Positions 47,202-57,082 of a stretch of 64,000 nt of DNA are shown one piece after another. Each line of letters starts with the position of its first letter. The first letter of the stretch is position 1. The stretch spans positions 434,001 to 498,000 of the forward strand of contig JAWKKV010000002.1 of assembly GCA_041393015.1 (NCBI GenBank), read 5' to 3'. The notes below the pieces were generated by a model. That model was not told the DNA's origin. It was given only the letters and a program-made list of their open reading frames with translations, and did no database searches. The position numbers were made by a program, and so were the translations under genes. This DNA is from JAGQYH01 sp041393015. GTDB taxonomy: Bacteria > Bacteroidota > Bacteroidia > Chitinophagales > JADIYW01.

Positions 47202-48683
47202 CTATTTATTCTTTTTCGATTTTTTAGTTTTAGCAGGCTCTTCTGTATTGTCTTGAAGTAACATTTCTTCATCATCAATCAATTGCTTAACCTCTTTCTT
47301 TTTATCTTTATTAACGCCACCAAAAGCCATTGCAAATTGAATGTCGATGCTGCTTGTTTCTTTACTCCATAAATAAGAGAAGATATTAGAGGATCCAATT
47401 ACAAATTGAGAAAATCTAAAACTCGTACCCATTTCAAAGCCATTGATTGTATTATAAGCCATAGGGATTTGTACACCAACCATTGGTAATTCAAAACGTG
47501 GAGTGATAGAATAAATACTTTGTGTTCTTGCCTTAGGAGTACCATCAGAGAATTTACCTAAGTTGATTATTGCCGATGCATTAACATAGATTCCTCTAGT
47601 TAATTTTGCATCTAAAAACATACTTAATGCCGTCGGCAATTTAGTTTTAAAATCGCCAGTAAATTCATTATAGCTACCAACTGCATTTAACACATCATCA
47701 AAATCTTGGAATGAACTATCTGATTGAGTGATATCCGCTAAAGCCACTGTAGTGCCATCACCAAAAAATTCTCTACTATAAACGGAATGCTCATATTTTA
47801 TTTTACCGATATCTAAAACTGCAAATCCTGCTTTTAGGAAGTAATCGGGTTGAATTTTAACTTTGTTTTTGTTTTTACCAACAATTTTAGTAGTTCCTTG
47901 ACCGGTTTTCCATTCGTAAACGGCTCCTAAATCAAATCCAACGCCCCCAATTTTAAAGCTCTTACTATAATTGTCATCATCAATGGCATTTAACTCGCTG
48001 CTTGAAATAGCAGAGATATCAGTGGTTCCGAAATTCGCTGTTTCTGCCGCCTCGTCAATCGTAATGTCTACATCACCATTTACTTTTCCTGAGAAACCAG
48101 GAACTAACAATTTAACAGTTGCACCAGCACTTAAAGCATGTTTCTCTTTAGACAAAACATATCTCGAATAACCAAAAGAAATTTCAGAAAAAGCGTGTGC
48201 ATTTAAACTTAATTTTGAGTCGCTTATCTCATTAGCCCAATTATAAATATTATTGGGATCATTATACATAGAAGAGATAAATTCTTCTTTGATACCTTGT
48301 GCATCTACAATAACTCTAGATCGATTGCTTAAATAGATAGCACCTACTTTTGCATTATTAAATACAAAACCTAACGTTGGTATATCAAATGTGACGTTTC
48401 CAGTTTTATCCTCGCCATTTAAATTTTCTACTACATTAACGTCTTTATCAAAATCGCTCGCCCATTCTTTTATTCCGCCTTTTAGTTTTAAATAATTTTG
48501 AGCGGCATGTACTTCAAAACCTACCAAACTAACTTCCCACTTCATTAAAGAAGTTGCCGGTGAGGCAGGGTTAAACAAACCCGTTTTTAAAGGATCGTAA
48601 TTCGAAGTATGAACACCAAGGAAAGATTGAGCATGCAATCCAATACTGGCAAAAACAAGACAAATAAGAATGATTTTTTTCAT
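47202..48683 (-). CDS. DUF5723 family outer-membrane protein
   Basis: The 493-aa protein has a signal peptide (ends GLHAQ) and the DUF5723 opening SFLGVHTSNYDPLKTGLFNPASPATS. The rest is rich in amphipathic strands, as in an outer-membrane barrel (ISFGYSRYVLSKEKHALSAGATVKLL, FELPMVGVQIPMAYN). The C-terminus ends in an acidic then Lys-rich tail (AKTKKSKKNK), so the last strand may not be terminal. The function is unknown. Confidence 0.8.
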   Translation of the reverse strand: MKKIILICLVFASIGLHAQSFLGVHTSNYDPLKTGLFNPASPATSLMKWEVSLVGFEVHAAQNYLKLKGGIKEWASDFDKDVNVVENLNGEDKTGNVTFDIPTLGFVFNNAKVGAIYLSNRSRVIVDAQGIKEEFISSMYNDPNNIYNWANEISDSKLSLNAHAFSEISFGYSRYVLSKEKHALSAGATVKLLVPGFSGKVNGDVDITIDEAAETANFGTTDISAISSSELNAIDDDNYSKSFKIGGVGFDLGAVYEWKTGQGTTKIVGKNKNKVKIQPDYFLKAGFAVLDIGKIKYEHSVYSREFFGDGTTVALADITQSDSSFQDFDDVLNAVGSYNEFTGDFKTKLPTALSMFLDAKLTRGIYVNASAIINLGKFSDGTPKARTQSIYSITPRFELPMVGVQIPMAYNTINGFEMGTSFRFSQFVIGSSNIFSYLWSKETSSIDIQFAMAFGGVNKDKKKEVKQLIDDEEMLLQDNTEEPAKTKKSKKNK

Positions 48684-48832
48684 GGTTAGTGACTTTTATT
48701 TATAACTGAAAGTAATTTTACCACTTTTTTCTAAAGTATTATAAATATTGTTTAAACGATATGTGTAATATTATTAATAACCACATTTGAAAGGCAATTT
48801 TTTATATAGTAATTTGTCCGAAATATTAAACC

Positions 48833-49597
48833 ATGAGTCATTTTATAATTAACGATAGTGAAGGTGTTCGAACTATAAAAATGAATAGGGGAAGCAGTAA
48901 TCCTATCAATGAATCTTTTGTAAACGAACTAATCAATATTTTTGATAAAAGTAAATCTGATGATGCGGTAAAAGGAATATTGCTCACAGGGCAAGATCAC
49001 TTTTTCTCTGTGGGGCTCGATTTACCAGAACTGTATAATTATTCTCAGGAAGATTTTGATAGATTTTGGCAATGTTTTATGTCTTTGATATATACATTGG
49101 GCACGTTTGATAAGCCATTTGTTACTTCCATTACTGGTCATGCGCCTGCTGGTGGTTGTGTGATTGCCATTTGTTCCGATTATAGAGTAATGGCTACAGG
49201 AAAATATAGGATTGGATTAAATGAAGTTCCCGTTGGCATTATTGTACCACCTTCCATTTATGAGTTATATGCTTTGTGGTTGGGAAAAAGAGTGGCTAGT
49301 CAGTCTTTATTAGAAGGTAAATTACATACTGTAGATGAAGCATTAGCCATTGGTTTGGTAGATGAAGTGGCGAATTTAGATCAAGTAGACGAGGTGGCTT
49401 TACAGCAATTGAAAAAGTATTTAAGTTTCGATCAAGAAGCTTGGCGAGCGACCAAACGAAACATTAGGAGAGATCTTACGCCATATTTAACGCCACAACG
49501 AGATCATCATTTTGAAGTAGCACAAAAACAATGGTGGAAACCTGAAGTGAGGGCTGCGCTAAAAGCTTATATTGATAAGATTAAGAAGAAGAATTAG
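48833..49597 (+). CDS. enoyl-CoA hydratase/isomerase family protein
   Basis: A crotonase-fold protein of 254 aa. The oxyanion region FFSVGLDL and the GHAPAGGCVIAICSDYRVM block are conserved. The hydratase glutamate pair is not obvious: the second position has NEVPVGI, which fits delta3-delta2-enoyl-CoA isomerases better than hydratases. It converges with the Lgt-like gene and the two ends overlap by 17 bases. Confidence 0.82.
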   Translation: MSHFIINDSEGVRTIKMNRGSSNPINESFVNELINIFDKSKSDDAVKGILLTGQDHFFSVGLDLPELYNYSQEDFDRFWQCFMSLIYTLGTFDKPFVTSITGHAPAGGCVIAICSDYRVMATGKYRIGLNEVPVGIIVPPSIYELYALWLGKRVASQSLLEGKLHTVDEALAIGLVDEVANLDQVDEVALQQLKKYLSFDQEAWRATKRNIRRDLTPYLTPQRDHHFEVAQKQWWKPEVRAALKAYIDKIKKKN

Positions 49598-50357
49598 ACT
49601 TTTTATTCGTCAATGAAACTTGAATTAGCATTATAATACTTGTAATACCTATCCATCCATAAACCACTTGAGAGAAATTGAGTATCCAAATTAAGGCTTC
49701 TGTATCTTTTACAAATTCAATTAAGAAGTTAAATAGAGCCGTTCCAATTAGAAGAATTAGTATCAATTGATTGGGATACCACTTTTTTTTAAATGCCACC
49801 AATAGAAAAAAGAGTAGCAATAAATGACTCAAACTAATATAAATGGGTGTTGGATGAACCGGTAATAAAGTAGGAGCAGAACCGTGTAAAAAGTACATTC
49901 CCCAAGGTAAATTAGTAAATCTCCCATAGCAACCGTGTCCATCAAACAAACAAGCATTGGCCTCCAAAATGATAAAGAAACAAACAACAATTGCTAAAAA
50001 GTCACTTAAAGTTGAAAATCGTTTGATTGGATATATATAATTGTCTATCAATACAATACAGTATATTAAAAAGATAAAACCAAGAAATTTTTTACCCTTC
50101 CCAAATGCAATTTCAAACGAAGCATCATTAAGAATTAAACTATACGATTGACCTTCCAAATACGCCAAAGCATAAGTCGCTAAATATCCAAAGACAAGCA
50201 AAAAGCTAAGTGGCAGTAAATAAGTGGTTAATTTTTTATCTGAAGTTGTACGATAAAAAAACCATCGCCCGAATAATAGGGTTAATAAAATGGAAAGAAC
50301 TGTAATGAGCTCAAACCAACTTATTTTTAATCCTAGTATCTCAGGCGATGGAAACAA
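49581..50357 (-). CDS. Lgt-like membrane protein (prolipoprotein diacylglyceryl transferase family)
   Basis: The 258-aa protein has about seven hydrophobic segments and the C-terminal family block GCYGRFTNLPWGMYFLHGS, then HPTPIYISL. Lgt attaches diacylglycerol to lipoprotein cysteines at the inner membrane. Other canonical blocks are hard to see, so it may be a divergent copy rather than the main Lgt. It is 24 bases downstream of the M43 protease lipoprotein gene. Confidence 0.6.
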   Translation of the reverse strand: MFPSPEILGLKISWFELITVLSILLTLLFGRWFFYRTTSDKKLTTYLLPLSFLLVFGYLATYALAYLEGQSYSLILNDASFEIAFGKGKKFLGFIFLIYCIVLIDNYIYPIKRFSTLSDFLAIVVCFFIILEANACLFDGHGCYGRFTNLPWGMYFLHGSAPTLLPVHPTPIYISLSHLLLLFFLLVAFKKKWYPNQLILILLIGTALFNFLIEFVKDTEALIWILNFSQVVYGWIGITSIIMLIQVSLTNKKSNSSS

Positions 50358-50381
50358 TAAAAAAGTTTTCCTAATTAAATA

Positions 50382-51926
50382 TTAATTCAGCACTTCAATA
50401 GCTTCATTGATAAGCGCATTTAACTCACTATTTGAGTCAATATAAGTTTTAGCCAATTCCAAATAAGCGATTAAGTTATCAGATGATTGAGTAGTCATTC
50501 TCAGATTATCTTTATCCTCCAGCATGTACTCTTTTATCAAATCACTCATTAAGCTTTTTGCTCTTGCATTCTCATTCATTTCTCCTAAAACAGAAATTAC
50601 TTCATCTTGATGCTTAACCAATTTTCTCAAGATTGATTTTACTTGAGGATCATCATTAGTAGCAATAATTTTTGCAATTTCTCTTATTTCTACTGAGTTT
50701 TCCGTTGCAAAACTAGCATACCTATTCGCTACAATCATACAGCCATTAGTAGATGAAGGAGGATCGGCACAAACATCCGGGCAAGAACCACCGCAATCAA
50801 CACCTGTTTCGTCTCCATCTTTTTGACCATTATTACAAGTAGAAGAACAAGGCACGCAACTTCCGCCACAATCAATACCTGTTTCATCACCATTTACAAT
50901 TCCATCGCTACATGTTGGATTAGGAGCAATACTACAAACATTATAGGCATTGCTTAAAATATTAGGAAACGCACCTATCAACGCAGTTTCCATTCTTGAT
51001 GCTTGCCCTGCTGTAAACATATACATACAAGCTTGGTAAGTATAATCCATGTAGTTCATGTGTAGATCCGGCGTTCCACAAGAAGATTTTCCTAAATTAG
51101 GGCATCCACTATTGTTATCGCTTGCACTTGGGGTATCATCAACGAAATCTGTTGCATTACAAGGACCATCCCCCCAAATATGTCTTAAATTTAAAAAGTG
51201 TCCCATTTCATGAGTTAGCGTTCTACCTAAATGATATGGAGTATTTGGACGTACGCCATCACAACCTGTACCCGATCCAAAAGCATTTCTAGAAATAGTA
51301 GCTCCATCACCATTGCCGGCTCCTGGAATAGATTGTACGTAACCTAATAGTCCTGCACTTAAATTTCTAACAAATACATTCACATAGTTCGCCCAATCGC
51401 TATCTCGATCTCCACTTGTTTGATTAATTGTAACCGCTGGGTCACCATCAACAAGACCAAATCCCGCTGGATGATTTTTATCCGCTAAGTAGAACCTTAC
51501 ACATGTCTCACCAGGTGTAACTCCCGGGAAAGTTGCTGCAGCAGCTTCCCATAAGAATAAATCACTGTTACTTCCTTGAAAATCTGCATTTATGAGATCT
51601 ATTTGATTTTGTGCTAAAGCTCTTAAGCATTCGACATCTGGATTCGCAATATTTTGATAGTGAATGGCAACAGGTATAAGAACTGGATTGTCGCAAATTG
51701 CTCTTGCTCGACCTTCAAACTTTTCAATAGCAGCTAATCTAGCTTCATGCGCTTTTCTAAACTCCGGATCAAGTAAATTTTCGGCCATTTTCTCTTGTGT
51801 AGCACAAATGTTTGGAGCTACACTAGTTTTAGCAAGTTCATTTCCTTCAGGCAAAACTTCATCTTTTTGGCAAGAACCAAGTGACAGAATTAAACAGACA
51901 AGACCATAAATAAGTGATTTTTTCAT
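50382..51926 (-). CDS. M43 family metalloprotease lipoprotein, copy 1
   Basis: The 514-aa protein is a lipoprotein (LGSC, C19). The metzincin zinc site is LTHEMGHFLNLRHIWGD (H239, E240, H243, H249) with the Met-turn in HMNYMDYT. This is the cytophagalysin or pappalysin-like group. After the catalytic domain come two copies of a Cys motif, DGIVNGDETGIDCGGSC and DGDETGVDCGGSC (about residues 343-387), and then a helical domain of about 120 residues. A close paralogue lies upstream at 52093. Confidence 0.9.
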   Translation of the reverse strand: MKKSLIYGLVCLILSLGSCQKDEVLPEGNELAKTSVAPNICATQEKMAENLLDPEFRKAHEARLAAIEKFEGRARAICDNPVLIPVAIHYQNIANPDVECLRALAQNQIDLINADFQGSNSDLFLWEAAAATFPGVTPGETCVRFYLADKNHPAGFGLVDGDPAVTINQTSGDRDSDWANYVNVFVRNLSAGLLGYVQSIPGAGNGDGATISRNAFGSGTGCDGVRPNTPYHLGRTLTHEMGHFLNLRHIWGDGPCNATDFVDDTPSASDNNSGCPNLGKSSCGTPDLHMNYMDYTYQACMYMFTAGQASRMETALIGAFPNILSNAYNVCSIAPNPTCSDGIVNGDETGIDCGGSCVPCSSTCNNGQKDGDETGVDCGGSCPDVCADPPSSTNGCMIVANRYASFATENSVEIREIAKIIATNDDPQVKSILRKLVKHQDEVISVLGEMNENARAKSLMSDLIKEYMLEDKDNLRMTTQSSDNLIAYLELAKTYIDSNSELNALINEAIEVLN

Positions 51927-52036
51927 AATTGAACAGATTCTTTAATAAGTAAATTATTTGGATAGTTTAAGGCTTGAAAATAGCAAATAAATATTGAGTT
52001 TTTTAAATATCATTTTTTGGGCGTTGATATAATGGC

Positions 52037-52066
52037 AAAAAAAACCACCGCACAAAGGCGGTGGTT
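52037..52066 (-). terminator. terminator of M43 protease copy 2
   Basis: On the minus strand the perfect 9-bp stem AACCACCGC/GCGGTGGTT (loop 6 bases) is followed by eight T residues. It lies 26 bases after the stop of the gene at 52093, so the two protease genes have separate ends. Confidence 0.9.
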
Positions 52067-52092
52067 CAATTCAAATCTTATTTTAATCTCGA

Positions 52093-53622
52093 TTATTGAA
52101 GCATATTTATCGCTTCATCAATAACTGTATTCAATTCACTATTCGCACTTGTGTACTTTTTAGCAATATTTAAATATTGAACTAATTGAGCTGAGGTTTC
52201 ATTCGAAACTTTCAAATCATTTTTGTCTGCAGCTTTATAATCAGCAATTAAGTTATTCATAATTTTTCTTGCATTAGCATCATTATTCATTTGATCAACA
52301 ACGACTAATAGTTCATCTTGATGTTTCACCATTTTTCTCACTAATGCTTTAACTTCAGGATCATTAGAATTAGAAATAATAGTGGCAATTTCTCTTACTT
52401 GATCTGCATTATTCACGGCAAAGTTGACATACTTACCAGTTACTAGGCATGGGTTATTTCCTCCATTACTAGGGCATGCATTGGGACAAGAACCACCGCA
52501 ATCAACGCCAGTTTCGTCACCATCTTTAATTCCATTATCACAAGTTTGTCCACATGGGCCGCAAGGACCACCACAATCAATTCCTGTTTCACCACCATTT
52601 CTAACACCATCTGTACAAGTTGGTGCTGGAGAACTACTTACCACAACAAATCCATTCGCTAACACATTTTGAAGCCCTCCATTTAGCAAATTCTCAGCTC
52701 TAACAGCTTGTCCTTCTGTAAACATATACATACATGCATCATTAGTATAATCCATATAGTTCATGTGTAAGTCAGCAGAACCACAGGCTGATTTACCAAT
52801 ATTAGGACAGTTATAATTTGGAGCGTTAGATTCAGGCGTATCTTGAACAAAATCACTTGCAGAGCATCCTCCATCACCCCAAATGTGTCTTAGATTTAAA
52901 TAGTGACCCATTTCGTGCGTTAATGTTCTACCTAAATTAAAAGGAGCCGCTGGTGAAACCACGCCGCAACCAGATCCAGAACCAAATGCAGTTCTACTAA
53001 TTTGCATTCCATCTCCATTTCCTTTGCCAGGTAATTGAGAAGAGCCTAAGATAGTACCCGTATTTCTTACAAAAATATTAATGTATCCGGTCCATGCATT
53101 ATCTCTCACACCACTAGTTTGATTGATAGTAACCGCTAAATCGCCATCAGATAAACCAAATCCTGCTGGGTGATTTTGATCTGCCAATACAAACTGTATA
53201 CACATTTGTGCATTTTGAATGCCTGGGAAAGTAGTACTAGCATTATTAGTCCAATTAGTAATATCACTATTAGAACCTTGATAATCAGCATTCAAGATAT
53301 CAATTTGATTTTGAGCTAAAGCAATTAAACAAGCAGCATCCGGATTGTTGATTCCTTGATAATGAACAGCTACAGGTACTATTCGAGGAGTACTACAAAT
53401 TACTCTTTGCTGTGTACTAAATTTTTCAATTTCTGCCATTCTAGCCTCATACTCTTTTCTAAATTCAGGATCTTGCAACTGCTTTTCCATGAATTCAGCA
53501 GTTCCACACGCTCTTTGTGTTATGGCACTTTCTTTAATCCCCTCAGTCAATAAATCATCTTTCTGACAAGCAGTAAAAGTGAGTAATAGGCAACAAATGC
53601 CATACATAAGAATTCTTTTCAT
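52093..53622 (-). CDS. M43 family metalloprotease lipoprotein, copy 2
   Basis: The 509-aa protein is a lipoprotein (FTAC, C19). The layout matches copy 1: zinc site LTHEMGHYLNLRHIWGD (H236, E237, H240, H246), Met-turn HMNYMDYT, two Cys-rich units (NGGETGIDCGGPCGPC and DGDETGVDCGGSC) and a helical C-terminal domain. Long stretches are near identical between the two copies, so this is a tandem duplication with later divergence. It ends at a strong terminator and copy 1 begins 166 bases downstream. Confidence 0.9.
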   Translation of the reverse strand: MKRILMYGICCLLLTFTACQKDDLLTEGIKESAITQRACGTAEFMEKQLQDPEFRKEYEARMAEIEKFSTQQRVICSTPRIVPVAVHYQGINNPDAACLIALAQNQIDILNADYQGSNSDITNWTNNASTTFPGIQNAQMCIQFVLADQNHPAGFGLSDGDLAVTINQTSGVRDNAWTGYINIFVRNTGTILGSSQLPGKGNGDGMQISRTAFGSGSGCGVVSPAAPFNLGRTLTHEMGHYLNLRHIWGDGGCSASDFVQDTPESNAPNYNCPNIGKSACGSADLHMNYMDYTNDACMYMFTEGQAVRAENLLNGGLQNVLANGFVVVSSSPAPTCTDGVRNGGETGIDCGGPCGPCGQTCDNGIKDGDETGVDCGGSCPNACPSNGGNNPCLVTGKYVNFAVNNADQVREIATIISNSNDPEVKALVRKMVKHQDELLVVVDQMNNDANARKIMNNLIADYKAADKNDLKVSNETSAQLVQYLNIAKKYTSANSELNTVIDEAINMLQ

Positions 53623-53762
53623 TTGATTTGGTTTAGTTTTAAGTAATTGAATATCATCAAAGCCAAAAAATGTTCGACTTTAACAACTATATTTTATAGC
53701 GAATAAATTTAGTGATTATTGTTGTAATCTAAAATTTTCAAGGATTTTGAAAATGGTTAAAT

Positions 53763-54614
53763 TTAGAAACCCATCTCTTTAAGATCATGCACTAACTTTA
53801 CTAAGAAATTATTATGATCAAATTTGGAATTGCTTCCAAAAAAACGCGAAAGTCCCACCATATCGGTATGAGAAACACTAATATTGTTTTCATCAGATAT
53901 AATGCCTCTAAATTCGCCCCACTTGGCTGAATCTATCGGCACCATGCCATCGTTTTTTCCTGCAAATCTGTATATAATTCTTGCTAGAGCTTTTTGAGCA
54001 AAGTTTGGATGGTTTTTGTTTAAATGTCCTGCATAACTTTGATAAAAAACAGTAGGATGATCTAATGTCTCTCGATTAAATTGTTCCATGGCTTCTGTCG
54101 TCACTCCAATGGTAGCTCTTAAACTATCCGGTGCTTTATCACCATTCATACGAGCGTAAATGTTCACTAATCTTGCTAATACAAACTGCCCAACCGGAAT
54201 TTTCCCTACTACAATATCTGCTATGGGTGTGCCGCGATGCGGTGTCCCCAAAGTAGTTAAACTTGCCACCTTATCGCCCATATCTAAATTAGAAATCATA
54301 TAACGGGCTTCGATACCGCCTTTTGAATGAGCAACAATATTGACCTTTTCTTTGCCGGTTTTTTCTAATACTTCAAATACTCTGAATTTAAGTTCCATCG
54401 CATTGTCAAAGTGACTAGTAAATGCAAACTGCTTAGCAGTAAAAACTGCGGCGCCATGTTCTTTCAGGATATCCGGCGTATTGCCCCAATAATTATACAA
54501 TAGGTGATGATCTGACATACCCATTCCGCTGACTAATAAAACAGGGTATTGGGTGTCGCAATAAACTAATTTGTCCTTTTTAGGAACGCGTTCTGACATC
54601 ATTAACTTCTCCAC
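53763..54614 (-). CDS. triacylglycerol lipase-like alpha/beta hydrolase
   Basis: The 283-aa protein has no signal peptide. It has the YPVLLVSGMGMSD oxyanion region, the nucleophile S97 in IVAHSKGGIEARYM, then TLGTPHRGTPIAD and a late SHTDMVG histidine. It resembles family I lipases and palmitoyl hydrolases. The start may be Met1 or Met5 or 6. It is divergent from the second CocE gene, with a 219-base gap that holds no evident gene. Confidence 0.8.
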   Translation of the reverse strand: MEKLMMSERVPKKDKLVYCDTQYPVLLVSGMGMSDHHLLYNYWGNTPDILKEHGAAVFTAKQFAFTSHFDNAMELKFRVFEVLEKTGKEKVNIVAHSKGGIEARYMISNLDMGDKVASLTTLGTPHRGTPIADIVVGKIPVGQFVLARLVNIYARMNGDKAPDSLRATIGVTTEAMEQFNRETLDHPTVFYQSYAGHLNKNHPNFAQKALARIIYRFAGKNDGMVPIDSAKWGEFRGIISDENNISVSHTDMVGLSRFFGSNSKFDHNNFLVKLVHDLKEMGF

Positions 54615-54833
54615 TTCGCAATAATATTAAATTCCTTCTACTTCGGATAAAATAATCATGTTAAATTTAGCCAATTCAATTATGTGGCGGTTTAGAGCAT
54701 AAAAAGACTCAAGCCAAATAATTGTTTTCAACTAGCAACTTTACTATCATATTAATTCCTTTTCATTTATTATTCAATATTGTTTCAAGCAAGTAATTTA
54801 GACCAATTCAATTATCTCAAATTTCTTAATTAG

Positions 54834-56741
54834 ATGAATAAACATTCTATCGCTAGCTTCTTTTTAGCATTTGCCATTTTTTGTGCCATATCAATTGACA
54901 GTCAAGCTCAAAAGGACAAAGACTATCAGCCTACAGATATTGCAATTGATTTACCAAAACCATATAAAAGTGTCGATCATGGAAGCTATAAAGGATTAAA
55001 AGCTACTAACTTTTATCTGTTAATGAGAGATAGTGTAAAAATTGCTATGGATTTATATCTGCCTAAAAATTTGGAAGCAGGCGCAAAGCTTCCAACTTTA
55101 GTACACCAAACAAGATATTGGAGGTCTCCAGACCTTCGTTGGCCGTTTAGTATGTTCACTAATGGGTTAATTGGACCTATGGGAGAAGCCATTACAGAGA
55201 TTGTGGAAAGTGGATACGCAGTAGTAAATATTGATTCTAGAGGTTCAGGTGCGTCGTTTGGTGATAGAAAATATCCATGGAGTGAAGAAGAATATAACGA
55301 CTTAGCAGAAATTGTGGATTGGATCATTCAACAAGAATGGAGTAACCAAAATGTTGGAACCGTTGGGGTTTCTTATAGTGGAACAACTGCGGAGTTTGCC
55401 CTAGTCAACCAACATCCAAACATAAAATGTGGTCTAATTTTGTACAGTTTGTTTGATGTTTATGAAGATATTGCTTTCCCCGGTGGAATTTATCACGAGT
55501 TTTTCGTTGAAAATTGGGGAAAATTCAATAACAGACTAGATAAAAATGAGCTACCAAGAAAAAGTTTTGTAGCCAGATTATTAGTAAAGGGAGTTAGAAG
55601 AGTAAATGGTCCCAAGAAAGTTAGAACATTTAAAGATGCTATTAGAGAACATGAAGCCAATATTCAAGTAAGTGAAAGTTCTGATGGCATTGTCTATAAA
55701 GATGACGTTCCGGCCAACAAAGCCGTAGCATCAAGTGCTGTTTTTAGCCCAAGTAGCTACATTACAGAAATAAATAACTCAAGAGCAGCTGTTTATTTAT
55801 ATAGTGGATGGTTAGATGGAAATTATCAGAGAGCATCCATTAGAAAATTTCTGAACTACGACAATCCTCAAAACAAATTATTAATTGGGCCTTGGGAGCA
55901 TAGCGGACGTTACAACTGTAGTCCGAATAATCCGGGAAAATCTGGATTTGATCATGTAGGTGAGTTTTTAAAATTCTTTGATTATCACTTAAAAGGAGTT
56001 GACAATGGATTATATAACGAGCCTAAAGTTCATTATTTTACCATGGCAGAAAACAAATGGAAGAGCAGTGAAAAATGGCCGGTAGATGCTCAAATTAAAA
56101 CGCTATATTTTGGAGATAACCATACATTAAATTCGGATAAACCTGCTACCGAAGAAGCCTTATTCGACCATTACAAAGTAGATACTACTGCCGGAACAGG
56201 CGATGACAGCAGATGGAAATCGGTGATTGGTATGCTAAAAACAGGTGCTGTATATCCTGACAGAGAAGAACAAAACAAAAAGAATATTGTGTATGATTCT
56301 GCTCCATTAGAAAGCAATTTAGAAGTAACCGGACATCCCATTATTACTTTATACATCAACTCTACAGCCACTGATGGCAACTTCCATGCTTACTTAGAAG
56401 ATGTAGATGAAGCTGGAAATGTTCATTTAATTACGGAAGGACTTTTAAGAGGATTACATCGTAAGTTAAGCGATGAAAAGCCACCTTACAAAATTGTTGC
56501 GCCTTATAGAAGTTATTTGAGTAAAGATGGAATGCCTTTAATTCCGGGAGAAGTTGCTGAATTAGTGTTTGATTTGATTCCGACTTCTTATCAGTTTAAA
56601 AAGGGACATAAAATTAGAATTTCATTAGCTGGAGCGGATAAAGATCACTTTGGAAATGCAATTGATGAAGAACCAGAATGGAAAGTATATAGGAATGCTT
56701 TGTATCCTTCTAAAATTGAGTTGCCCGTTGTAGGAGAATAA
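54834..56741 (+). CDS. exported CocE/NonD family hydrolase, paralogue of 37682
   Basis: The 635-aa protein has a signal peptide (ends SQAQ, residue 26), then IDSRGSGASFG, the nucleophile S180 in VGVSYSGTTAEF, and the C-terminal beta domain with TAGTGDDSRW and KIRISLAGADKDHF. It is a clear paralogue of the gene at 37682. Its last 60 bases or so are repeated about 2.1 kb downstream (58762-58830), so the locus has been rearranged. Confidence 0.88.
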   Translation: MNKHSIASFFLAFAIFCAISIDSQAQKDKDYQPTDIAIDLPKPYKSVDHGSYKGLKATNFYLLMRDSVKIAMDLYLPKNLEAGAKLPTLVHQTRYWRSPDLRWPFSMFTNGLIGPMGEAITEIVESGYAVVNIDSRGSGASFGDRKYPWSEEEYNDLAEIVDWIIQQEWSNQNVGTVGVSYSGTTAEFALVNQHPNIKCGLILYSLFDVYEDIAFPGGIYHEFFVENWGKFNNRLDKNELPRKSFVARLLVKGVRRVNGPKKVRTFKDAIREHEANIQVSESSDGIVYKDDVPANKAVASSAVFSPSSYITEINNSRAAVYLYSGWLDGNYQRASIRKFLNYDNPQNKLLIGPWEHSGRYNCSPNNPGKSGFDHVGEFLKFFDYHLKGVDNGLYNEPKVHYFTMAENKWKSSEKWPVDAQIKTLYFGDNHTLNSDKPATEEALFDHYKVDTTAGTGDDSRWKSVIGMLKTGAVYPDREEQNKKNIVYDSAPLESNLEVTGHPIITLYINSTATDGNFHAYLEDVDEAGNVHLITEGLLRGLHRKLSDEKPPYKIVAPYRSYLSKDGMPLIPGEVAELVFDLIPTSYQFKKGHKIRISLAGADKDHFGNAIDEEPEWKVYRNALYPSKIELPVVGE

Positions 56742-56748
56742 CCAACTC
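56677..56748 (+). repeat. 3' end of the cocE paralogue, copy A of a duplicated segment
   Basis: The last codons of the cocE gene, its stop and the following ACCAACTC recur at 58762-58830. The core TTCTAAAATTGAGTTGCCCG (20 bases) is identical in both copies, and the flanks match with few changes. Confidence 0.8.
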
Positions 56749-56751
56749 CCC

Positions 56752-56780
56752 CAGCTGGCGCAAGCTTGTAGCTCGTGTCC
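56752..56780. repeat. GCTGGCGCAAGCTT element, copy 1
   Basis: GCTGGCGCAAGCTT followed by GTAGCTCGTG lies 13 bases after the cocE stop. A close copy (GCTGGCGCAAGCTTATAGCCCG) occurs at 58685-58706. The element is GC-rich against its AT-rich surroundings and contains a CAAGCTTG palindrome. It may be a REP-like or transposable remnant. Confidence 0.65.
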
Positions 56781-56880
56781 AAGAGATTAATACAGGAAAG
56801 ATGTGGGAGCGACGGGTTGTTATAAGGCATAAATTTTTATCTGCTTTAGTTTCAAAAAGAATTTGTTAATTTTAGTAAGC

Positions 56881-56940
56881 CACGAGTGACATTCATTAAT
56901 TTTTTATCGAAGATAAAAAATGCTTCACTTTACACTCGTG
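56881..56940. repeat. nested inverted repeat in the cocE-GT-C gap
   Basis: An outer pair CACGAGTG/CACTCGTG (56881-56888, 56933-56940) encloses a perfect inner stem ATTTTTTATC-GAA-GATAAAAAAT (56899-56921). The 342-base gap between 56741 and 57083 otherwise holds only copy 1 of the GCTGGCGCAAGCTT element. It could be a small mobile-element remnant or a terminator. Confidence 0.7.
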
Positions 56941-57082
56941 ACAGCAAAAATTAGAAGACACTGCCCGATCCCATACTAATGTAACAAAAAGAAAATCAAA
57001 TGCAAAAAAAAGTTAATTTTTGTTAGTCTTTACAATATAATCAATTTATTGATTTTTAATTTTAACCTATTATATTCATGGC

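Noticed and set aside
49581..49597. Overlap of the enoyl-CoA hydratase homologue and the Lgt-like gene as a sign of error
   Set aside because: A 17-base tail-to-tail overlap of convergent genes is common, and both C-termini look normal.
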